Source: a virus. From it: a stretch of 24,524 nucleotides of DNA. The notes below the pieces were generated by a model. The model saw only the letters and a list, made by a program, of their open reading frames with translations, had not been told where the DNA came from and ran no database searches. Below are positions 6,469 to 13,467 of this stretch, piece by piece. The first letter of the stretch is position 1. Every line of letters begins with the position of its first letter. The stretch lies in the IMG/VR virus record IMGVR_UViG_3300010885_001479, positions 1-24,524 of that record. One strand, 5' to 3'. The translations under genes were made by a program, and so were the position numbers.

Positions 6469-8064
6469 TTACAACCATTGAGTTAAATCTTCCATATCAT
6501 CTCCAATTTTCATCTTCCAAGGGTTATCATCAAATGAATTACCCCCATATACACCTGTATATTGCATATTGGATGAAATTCCCCCCAATGCTCTTTTAGT
6601 TAAGTCAATACCTTCTTGTCTTAATCTAAGTGCGGTATCTCTTACCCATAAAGCGATTGATAAAGACATTACCAAGTCATCATTATAACCCTTCATAGCT
6701 TCAGCTCTACCATTCATATAGATAAATGTAAATAATTCATCTATCAAACGAGTGGAACGTACTATGATTGTTTTTTCTCTAAAATACTCATCCAATTTAG
6801 ATATAATCAAAGGTCTTGTTTTTGATGTTGTTGAGAAACCAGCAACCATTTGTTTTTCATCTGCTCTATATTTGTTTCTCATTTGATTCTCTACATCAAT
6901 ATATTTTAAATCCTTACTCATATAGAATAAGTTTTTATATTGTCTATCTATACATTGTTGTATTGCAGCCCATCCAATATTTGCGTTTTCTACAACAAGT
7001 AATGCTTCATTATATTCAGTTGATAGATTAACTAAAAAATTTCCAAAATCTTTAGTATCTATTTTTCCTTTATATTCAGCTACTTGAGTTGCTGTTTGTA
7101 TATCCAATACTTGTGCAGTTGAATAATCGGCCCCATCTCCTCTAGCCACATCGGCTACCACCATATATGAACCATTTGCCATTGGATATTCCCATCTCCA
7201 TAAATTTCCATCAAATCCTGTTTTTTCCAATGGAGGTTGTACATATGTTTCTTTATAAAACATTAACAATTCAGCATCAATTACAGTTTCACCAGAAGAT
7301 ACAAAATCACAATCACATTCTTGTGCCGCTTTTTTAGGTCCCAATAATTTCTCTTGTTCGGCTCTCCACTCATTTCCTCTTTCAGGGTGTACAGTCCAAT
7401 GTAATCTTATTGTATTAAATGGATTAGTTGATTCTTCTGCAGCAACCCATGTTTTGTGAAACCAATTACCCACACCATTTGGAGTAGATAATGCAATACA
7501 AGCACCACCCGTTGAAAGTGTAGATTGTGCAGATATCCAAATTTCATCAATATCGCCAATAAATGCAGCCTCATCAAATATAAGAAGTGATAAGGCTTCA
7601 GAACGTCCTGCATCAGGAGAAGATGCGATTGCTTTAATTTGAGAACCATTTTGTAATTTAAGTGAAAGTTTGTTATCTTCCAAAGAACCTCCTTTAAGCC
7701 AACCCGGAAGTAATTCATGCATTACCCTTACCTTTGTTACTAAGTTCTTTGCAACATCTTGCTTTGTTGCAATAACCAACACGTTAAAGTCACCATTGAA
7801 TATCATTTTCCAAAGTGCGTATCCAGCCGATAAAGTTGAGATACCAGTTTGACGTGATTTCAATACTATATTAAATCTATTACTAGCAAATTCAGTTAAT
7901 GTTTTTTCCTGAAATGGAAATAAGTGAAATGGTATCTTTCCTCTAACTGGATGCTGAATCATACAATACTTCTTCATAAAGTGAATAGGGTCTACCGCAC
8001 ACTTTTTGTATTCTTCAGCTACAATTTGTTTTAATGTTTTCTTTTGTATTATACCAGTACTCAT
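6469..8064 (-). CDS. gp17: Terminase large subunit, gp17-like packaging ATPase/nuclease
   Basis: A 531-residue DNA-packaging motor. The N-terminal ATPase has FPFQ (49-52), a Walker A segment LKSRQTGIST (68-77), Walker B LLIFDEAAF (160-168, D164 and E165) and the coupling motif STPNG (193-197). The C-terminal RNase H-like nuclease has three acidic positions: D305 in VADVARGDGADYS, E359 in LLVVENANIG, and D462/D463 in YNDDLVMSLSIAL. The usual Walker A lysine (T4 SRQLGKTT) is Ile75 here. K69, at the front of the loop, is the likely substitute, as in lambda-type terminases. It starts one base after the stop of the zinc-ribbon gene in the gp16 position, so the two are co-translated. It is shorter than T4 gp17 (610) but complete. 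Confidence 0.95.
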   Translation of the reverse strand: MSTGIIQKKTLKQIVAEEYKKCAVDPIHFMKKYCMIQHPVRGKIPFHLFPFQEKTLTEFASNRFNIVLKSRQTGISTLSAGYALWKMIFNGDFNVLVIATKQDVAKNLVTKVRVMHELLPGWLKGGSLEDNKLSLKLQNGSQIKAIASSPDAGRSEALSLLIFDEAAFIGDIDEIWISAQSTLSTGGACIALSTPNGVGNWFHKTWVAAEESTNPFNTIRLHWTVHPERGNEWRAEQEKLLGPKKAAQECDCDFVSSGETVIDAELLMFYKETYVQPPLEKTGFDGNLWRWEYPMANGSYMVVADVARGDGADYSTAQVLDIQTATQVAEYKGKIDTKDFGNFLVNLSTEYNEALLVVENANIGWAAIQQCIDRQYKNLFYMSKDLKYIDVENQMRNKYRADEKQMVAGFSTTSKTRPLIISKLDEYFREKTIIVRSTRLIDELFTFIYMNGRAEAMKGYNDDLVMSLSIALWVRDTALRLRQEGIDLTKRALGGISSNMQYTGVYGGNSFDDNPWKMKIGDDMEDLTQWL

Positions 8065-8065
8065 A

Positions 8066-8749
8066 TTAGTCTTTAAGAGGTCTAACTAAATCGTAATTCT
8101 TATCTTTTAATTTATCGTAAGCCTCATTTCTTAATTTAGTAGCTTGTTCAATTTCACTTTCAAACTTAATAATTTCCAAAAGGATTTCTGCTTTAAGTTC
8201 TTCAACATCCCTTTCCATACTCCATTTTTCAATAGTACCATCTTCTTGAACAACTTCATAAGTTTGTTTTGCATCATTATATGCTTGTTTAAATTGAGCT
8301 ACGATATCTTTACCATGTGAAATCATATTAGAATATATTTTGTAATCTTCATATGCATCCCACAATCCATCTATTTGTATTTGAGATTCTTTTTTAACCA
8401 AACAAGTTAAACAATAACCAGTTTTAGATACTAACTTTTTATCATGTCTACTTAGTTTAATAGTTTTACAACCTTCTGCTTTACAACTATTTAACCTATC
8501 TAAATAAGCTCTAACTTCGGCCATAGTATCACCCAATTCGGATGTTTCTATTTTACCAGCTTCTAATTGCTCCCAAGATTTTCCATTATCATCTGTCCAT
8601 TTTTCACCAACCTTACGTTTTACAATTTCTTTATCTACTCCAGAAAATGATATTTGTGTGTTTTTTTCGTAATCACCACCAGTCAATACCATATCTACCA
8701 ACTTTCTACGTGTTGGATGCATAAACTTTTTGTTGAATTCCTTTGCCAT
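8066..8749 (-). CDS. Zinc-ribbon protein in the gp16 position, possible small terminase or packaging partner
   Basis: A 227-residue protein directly before gp17 (1-base gap), the place of the small terminase gp16 in T4. The N-terminus carries HPTRRKLVDMVLTGGDYEKN (11-30) and VGEKWTDDNGKSWEQLEAG (47-65). A CX4C-X18-CX2C zinc-ribbon pattern uses C89, C94, C113 and C116. Residues 165-225 are a long charged helix, probably coiled coil. T4 gp16 has a helix-turn-helix and coiled coils and, as far as I know, no zinc ribbon, so the equivalence is positional. A DNA-recognition factor for packaging or a late transcription protein are both possible. It is the first gene of the head operon, with a candidate host-type promoter at 8784-8812. 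Confidence 0.75.
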   Translation of the reverse strand: MAKEFNKKFMHPTRRKLVDMVLTGGDYEKNTQISFSGVDKEIVKRKVGEKWTDDNGKSWEQLEAGKIETSELGDTMAEVRAYLDRLNSCKAEGCKTIKLSRHDKKLVSKTGYCLTCLVKKESQIQIDGLWDAYEDYKIYSNMISHGKDIVAQFKQAYNDAKQTYEVVQEDGTIEKWSMERDVEELKAEILLEIIKFESEIEQATKLRNEAYDKLKDKNYDLVRPLKD

Positions 8750-8783
8750 ACTATATACGATATATTTGTATATATAAGTATAT

Positions 8784-8812
8784 CAAAATTAGGAAAACAA
8801 TTACTTTTCAAA
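8784..8812 (-). promoter_or_regulatory. Candidate Bacteroidota-type promoter for the head operon
   Basis: On the minus strand TTTG (8812-8809) is followed after 17 bases by TAATTTTG (8791-8784), matching the Bacteroidota -7 consensus TAnnTTTG with a TTG-type upstream box. The upstream box lies inside the end of the 1013-residue gene. A leader of about 30 bases would precede the ATG at 8749. The spacing is at the short end of the usual range and the DNA is AT-rich, so a chance match is possible. Confidence 0.35.
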
Positions 8813-11800
8813 GAAAATACCTAAAATTTGATTTAGTGGTGCGAATGCACCTGTTAATTTGTATGTGTTACCAGCATAGACAAATACAATACCTTCATTT
8901 GGTACAATCTTTTCAAACCCACCAAGTGCATTAAGTCTTTCTAACTCTAATTTTAATTTTGCAATCTTCTTAGGGTCACCACTTGCTTTTACTTGAGATA
9001 TTGTTGATTGTAAGCGAGCTACCATTTGCCTTTTGGCACTATCAGGGTTTGCTGTAAGAACCGAGTCCATAAAAGATAGTACATCGGCACCAACTCCTAA
9101 AAATATCTCCTCAAATCTCATTAGATTTTGCTTCCCTATCTTTTGTTGGTCTTGCTTATCAGTTTGTTCTGCCCAAGCTTTTAATTTTACATCAGTTATT
9201 TCTGCTATACGAAAACCCTTGTCACCAAAAGCCCATCTTTTTATTAATCCTATCTTTTGTTGATAATCTAATTTCTTAGCTTTCTTTTCCACAAAATCAG
9301 TCCACCAAGCTTGATGATAATCAGCCACACCATCACTATCAGAAAGATTAAATTCTTTTTGAAGTTTAGAAATCATTCCTAAATACTTTCCTTGTAGTTT
9401 AGAAAGGTGTTCTGATTTAGGAAGTTTATTAATTGGAGGTCCCTGTATTGTGTATTGTGATTGAACATGTGCATTTACTTGCTTAATCATTCCACCTAAT
9501 ATAGTTGCCGCTTGTTGGTTTTCACCTACAATAGTACCATCGATATCATAATCAAACGTACCATGAAATACCAATAGGGGTTGATTGTAAGGGATTACGT
9601 TTACAGAGGTTGGATATATTACTTCCAAATTCATAAACGAACTACCATCCTTAAATATCTTCTTACGTTGAGGTTCTGATAGGGATGCTATTGCTGCAGA
9701 TAAATCTTTCATAGCAAAATTGTAAGCGTCGGTCAACCCACCCCTACCAGCAAATTTATCTGCTACCTGTCCTATTGTCATAGCATCAGCTCCTTTGTTC
9801 TTTAGGTGTGATTTGTTACGAGCTGCAACCAATCTACCATTTACCCAACTAACTGCCAATGCTTGTCCATCAGTCTTCTCTCTTGCTAATTCCAAATCAC
9901 CATTCAATGCTCTTACCACAATTTGTTTTAAATCACCAAATGTAAGATTCATTTCAATATCAAATGGATGGTTCATATGTCCATAAGCCCCACCTTCGGT
10001 TAATAAAGATTCTTTAATAAAATCAGATGGAGATTTTAAACCATGCTTTAATATACGATTGTATTTATCAGTTGTATCGTTATGATTATCTATTGGTAAT
10101 TTTTGGTCTACTGCTTTTTTCTTTTCTCTTTCAGATGGAGTTTCATCAAAGAAATCCCAACCTTCTAAGTTATCTAAATAGTATCCTTCATTATCATAAT
10201 CATTCCAATTAGCATTCCATTGAGTACCAGTTGTTGAATTGCCATCATTATAGAAAGCACCATTACCACTTGCTTCAGCTATACTATCACCTTCTATACT
10301 TGCTAACTTTTGATAATAATTTAAATCTTCCCATAAATGGTCCATTGCTATTTCAGCTGCAATACGAACATCAGTTGTATGTTCCATTTCAACTTTAATA
10401 CCAGTTGTAAGATAATCTTTTATTTTAGAAAGCTCTACATTATATTTACTTGCTAAATCTTTAGTTGTTTTTTCTTTTGCTAAACCACCAGGAATTTTAT
10501 CAATCTGAACTGCTATTTCATCTATCTCCTCATATCCACTCATACCTTTATTGTTAAGTTTCTTACTATTCTTCTTAACATCTTTAGAATCAGGTGCTCC
10601 ATTGATATATCCACCCGGCAAACTCAAACCCACACCAGCCCCACCACCAAATCCCATCTCATCTAATAGTGCATCAAAATCAGAAACTATTTCTTTAATA
10701 TCTTCTTTTGAAATTATTGTATCTTTTTGATTTTTAGGAAGTTCCCAAAATCTTTTAGGTTTTTTTATTGATTTTTTAGGTTTTGTTTCTTGCCAATCTT
10801 CTGTTTTATGTGGGTCATCTGCTGGATTTAATGTACTTTGAACTACATTTTTTACTTTATATACTGCTTTTCTAAATTGAGTTTCGGTATCTTTTGATTT
10901 ACCCTTACCTCTCATAGCATCTGCTTTTGGTTTTTCTAATTGAACATACCCACCTTGCTTATACCAATTTTCAGGTTTAGCAGTATTTAATATTCTTTTT
11001 TGTCCATCAGCAACAAATGAAGTATCAGGCTCATCCCCTGCATTCATACCAGCATTGGATGCTGCTTCTTTTAATTCTTCTTTTTTAGGGATTCTAAATG
11101 TTACTGCTTTCTTACCATTAATTGTTGGCATTCCCCAATCATCAGTTCCTATTGTTTTTACAACTACTTTTTTGTTTTTAAATTTACCCATTAGTAAAGT
11201 ATCACCAACCTTTACATTTAGTTTTATTTCTTCATTGATACATTCTTTAAGTTTTTTCAACTTAAGAGTAATCATTTTAAAAATTTGGTCATCAAACTTT
11301 GGATATGCTTTTGTAAAATTCTTTTTTCTTTCAGCTGCATCTCCACTACTTAACCAATAACGGACATCAGTTCCACTAATAGGATTTGATTGTGAAGGTA
11401 CTGCATAGACATATCCTTTATCCAAATAAGGTTCAGTTACCTTACCTTTATATGGTGTAAAGTATTTACCACCCAAACGATTTTCATCTTTCTCACCAAC
11501 TACAACTATTAAACCAGTTGTATCCTCATCATATTTGTTTAGAATTTCAGATGGGGCATATGGATTTTTAACATTAACGATTTTAGATGATGGAATCCCA
11601 AACATCTTTGTCATTATTGCTTTCTTTTCAGAAAAATTAAATGGAGATTTATTGTTATCGGTAACGTTGGAAGTTCCTATAAAGACACTATCTTTACCAA
11701 ACTTATTTACCAAATGGTCATATGTTGCATAATGACCTTTATGAAATGGTTGAAAGCGGCCCGAATAGACAACAACTACTTTGTCCATTTGAGCTGCTTC

Positions 11801-11842
11801 TCCCAATATTGTTTCTATTAAAAATTTTGTTAATCCCTTCAT
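8801..11842 (-). CDS. NMN-adenylyltransferase-like / polynucleotide-ligase-like fusion, probable internal head protein
   Basis: A 1013-residue multidomain protein. Residues 1-15 (MKGLTKFLIETILGE) resemble the capsid-targeting peptides of T4 internal proteins and end in a possible LxE protease site. Residues 21-195 are a nucleotidyltransferase with GRFQPFHKGH (28-37, HxGH) and ISGTDVR (155-161), the NMNAT signature, which would make NAD from NMN and ATP. Residues 208-252 look like a small beta-barrel. Residues 480-517 (GIKVEMEHTTD, then DHLWEDLNYYQKL) resemble DUF5661. Residues 617-1013 carry covalent nucleotidyltransferase (ligase) motifs: KTDG (656-659, K656 nucleophile), R675, FMNLEVIYP (736-744, E740), EGIVF (983-987) and YKLTG (994-998). 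Whether it joins DNA or RNA cannot be told. The ligase part is preceded by FIKESLLTEGG, itself like a protein start, suggesting fusion of once separate proteins. Confidence 0.85.
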   Translation of the reverse strand: MKGLTKFLIETILGEAAQMDKVVVVYSGRFQPFHKGHYATYDHLVNKFGKDSVFIGTSNVTDNNKSPFNFSEKKAIMTKMFGIPSSKIVNVKNPYAPSEILNKYDEDTTGLIVVVGEKDENRLGGKYFTPYKGKVTEPYLDKGYVYAVPSQSNPISGTDVRYWLSSGDAAERKKNFTKAYPKFDDQIFKMITLKLKKLKECINEEIKLNVKVGDTLLMGKFKNKKVVVKTIGTDDWGMPTINGKKAVTFRIPKKEELKEAASNAGMNAGDEPDTSFVADGQKRILNTAKPENWYKQGGYVQLEKPKADAMRGKGKSKDTETQFRKAVYKVKNVVQSTLNPADDPHKTEDWQETKPKKSIKKPKRFWELPKNQKDTIISKEDIKEIVSDFDALLDEMGFGGGAGVGLSLPGGYINGAPDSKDVKKNSKKLNNKGMSGYEEIDEIAVQIDKIPGGLAKEKTTKDLASKYNVELSKIKDYLTTGIKVEMEHTTDVRIAAEIAMDHLWEDLNYYQKLASIEGDSIAEASGNGAFYNDGNSTTGTQWNANWNDYDNEGYYLDNLEGWDFFDETPSEREKKKAVDQKLPIDNHNDTTDKYNRILKHGLKSPSDFIKESLLTEGGAYGHMNHPFDIEMNLTFGDLKQIVVRALNGDLELAREKTDGQALAVSWVNGRLVAARNKSHLKNKGADAMTIGQVADKFAGRGGLTDAYNFAMKDLSAAIASLSEPQRKKIFKDGSSFMNLEVIYPTSVNVIPYNQPLLVFHGTFDYDIDGTIVGENQQAATILGGMIKQVNAHVQSQYTIQGPPINKLPKSEHLSKLQGKYLGMISKLQKEFNLSDSDGVADYHQAWWTDFVEKKAKKLDYQQKIGLIKRWAFGDKGFRIAEITDVKLKAWAEQTDKQDQQKIGKQNLMRFEEIFLGVGADVLSFMDSVLTANPDSAKRQMVARLQSTISQVKASGDPKKIAKLKLELERLNALGGFEKIVPNEGIVFVYAGNTYKLTGAFAPLNQILGIFFEK

Positions 11843-11862
11843 TACATAGTTTTCTATACTAT

Positions 11863-11870
11863 ATAAATAT
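11863..11870 (-). promoter_or_regulatory. ATATTTAT motif, candidate phage promoter element (copy 4)
   Basis: ATATTTAT on the coding strand, 20 bases before the start of the NMNAT-ligase fusion gene at 11842, in a 34-base gap. This is a suitable distance for a -10-like element followed by a short leader. Confidence 0.42.
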
Positions 11871-11876
11871 TTAAGA

Positions 11877-12278
11877 TTATTCTTTTACGACTTTCATACC
11901 AGTATTCGAATCAGCTGGTGTTTGTTCTCTCTGCATTTCAGCCATTTGCTTTCTTGTAGGAGCTCCTGGTTGATACTGAATCGTACCATCTTGCATATTG
12001 ATTCTTCCTTGTGGGAATTTTTCATCCAAACCATCGATAAACTCTCTTAATTGAGAATTTGCCATTTTGAATTCATCTTCTCCCTTTTCTAAAAAATCAT
12101 CCATTCTAACCACTTCGTCATTGATTTCCTTCTTGCGAATGTGGATTTGACCGAATTCAATGATTAATGCGTTAATCTTTTGATTAAGCTCTTGCATCGA
12201 TTTGAATACATCTGCATCTATTTTTGCAGTTTCAATCGTAATTTGTTGTTGCTGTGGGATGTTATCTAAGCTTGCCAT
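11877..12278 (-). CDS. Small coiled-coil protein, paralogue of the gene at 15681-15938
   Basis: A 133-residue soluble protein. Residues 20-90 form a long heptad-like helix (LNQKINALIIEFGQIHIRKK onwards), followed by LDEKFPQGRINMQDGTIQYQ (84-103) and a hydrophilic tail. The helix plus the (D/E)KKYP-type turn and the final YQ match the 85-residue protein on the other side of the glycosyltransferase pair: LNQKINALIIEFGQIHI against LNTRKNELIINTGQVHL, and EKFPQGRI against KKYPNGEI. This type of short coiled-coil protein occurs near structural genes in marine T4-like phages. A tail or baseplate accessory or a fibre-assembly role is possible but not shown. The start context AATAAATTATGGC is the same as that of the portal gene. 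Confidence 0.75.
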   Translation of the reverse strand: MASLDNIPQQQQITIETAKIDADVFKSMQELNQKINALIIEFGQIHIRKKEINDEVVRMDDFLEKGEDEFKMANSQLREFIDGLDEKFPQGRINMQDGTIQYQPGAPTRKQMAEMQREQTPADSNTGMKVVKE

Positions 12279-12321
12279 AATTTATTGTTTTTATATATAT
12301 AACTATATTGTTTTTTTGTTT

Positions 12322-13467
12322 TTATAATATTTTTTCTAATTCTTTTATTACCTGTTCCGATGTTATTGATTTAGTACATTCAAAATGTCTATCCGTACCT
12401 TTATGGTCAGGACACCAATTCCAATCACCGGGATCTAATCGTACTCTATTGAAGCATCCTTCACACTTTCCTTTAGGTGGGGATATTCTGATACAATCTT
12501 TCATCTCCGCCCATTCATATGAAAATCCACTAATCAAAACAGTAGGAACATCCAAAGCCCAACTCAACCAACTCAAACCACTTCCAATTCCAATGAATGC
12601 TTTGGATTTTTTCATTTCATCTATTACTAATTCAAGTGGTCCATCTGGGTGCTTAACTATACCTTTTGGTAATTTATTACCCATATAATCATCACCTTCT
12701 TTTGATACTAATTTAACTGTGTATCCTTTTTTATTTAACCAATCTACTATATCTTGCCATCCAGTTGGGTTATTCCAAAATTTAGATTGTGCTGTACCAA
12801 ATACTCCAATACAAACTTGTTTAGTATTATCTGCTAAAATTTTCCTTTCTTTTATTTTTGGTTTTATTTCAACATAATCTAATCCTAAAATATCCGAACA
12901 CATTTTTTGCATTGTTTGATGCTTAGGGTCTTTTGGATTCTTATATACATTTATAGTATCATCCTCATTATAAAATAAACCAATACAATACATAGCATAT
13001 AGATTTGTAACATTTGTTCCAGGAGATACAAATTCTAATTCAGGATATTTTTCCTCAAACATATCGTTCATAAATGTAGATACTACAACTTTACAATTAT
13101 GTTTTTTTCTAAATTCATCTACATAGGCAAACCATGCTAAACTATCGCCCAATGCTTTTGAATCCAATGCAATATAAACTCTTTTATTTTCTGCATTATA
13201 AAGATATTCATACCAAAGTTTACCATCTTCAAATATTTCAATTTTCCATTCTACAAAATATTCAATATTACAACGTGTCCACATATTTGTAGATATATCA
13301 GATGAGAATAAAATTCTTCCAGTTTTATTATCTTTGAAATTAACTTTATAATTGCACTTATTTGCCCCTACTACTTCTACAAATGCACCTCTTACAAAAT
13401 TTAAATTAACTTTATTTTTAACTAAAGTTTTATTGTTTATATTTTTAACTAAATTATCGTAAATCAT
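12322..13467 (-). CDS. Autotransporter-type protein O-heptosyltransferase (TibC/Aah-like)
   Basis: A 381-residue protein from the ATG at 13467, chosen over an upstream TTG because that ATG shares one base with the preceding stop. It looks like the bacterial autotransporter heptosyltransferases, which put heptose on serines of beta-helical adhesins. Residues 10-90 form the beta-rich strand-loop-strand domain. VYIALDSKALGDSLAW (97-112) carries the conserved GD (D108). Then come the donor-site region with SKFWNNPTGWQ (228-238) and IGIGSGLSWLSWALDVP (292-308). Four cysteines, C335, C338, C352 and C364 (CEGC, NWC, FEC), match the iron-binding set of this family. No heptose-synthesis gene is in the window, so the donor must come from the host or elsewhere. 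Neighbours suggest that the acceptor is a virion protein such as the giant fibre. A related hexosyltransferase activity is possible. Confidence 0.85.
   Translation of the reverse strand: MIYDNLVKNINNKTLVKNKVNLNFVRGAFVEVVGANKCNYKVNFKDNKTGRILFSSDISTNMWTRCNIEYFVEWKIEIFEDGKLWYEYLYNAENKRVYIALDSKALGDSLAWFAYVDEFRKKHNCKVVVSTFMNDMFEEKYPELEFVSPGTNVTNLYAMYCIGLFYNEDDTINVYKNPKDPKHQTMQKMCSDILGLDYVEIKPKIKERKILADNTKQVCIGVFGTAQSKFWNNPTGWQDIVDWLNKKGYTVKLVSKEGDDYMGNKLPKGIVKHPDGPLELVIDEMKKSKAFIGIGSGLSWLSWALDVPTVLISGFSYEWAEMKDCIRISPPKGKCEGCFNRVRLDPGDWNWCPDHKGTDRHFECTKSITSEQVIKELEKIL

Noticed and set aside
6453-6472. GTAAAA/TTTTAC hairpin at the end of gp17
   Set aside because: Six weak base pairs, overlapping the stop codon and without a following T tract. 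Not convincing as a terminator.
7407-7718. A 103-codon minus-strand open frame inside gp17
   Set aside because: A different frame within the well-conserved terminase. Its composition is low-complexity and no start signal or family match is visible.
11055-11360. A 101-codon plus-strand open frame with hydrophobic residues
   Set aside because: Antisense shadow of the NMNAT-ligase gene. The hydrophobic look follows from reverse-complementing lysine/glutamate-rich codons.
12308-12688. A 126-codon plus-strand open frame
   Set aside because: Lies entirely opposite the conserved heptosyltransferase gene, has no recognisable domain, and reads as antisense of that coding sequence.
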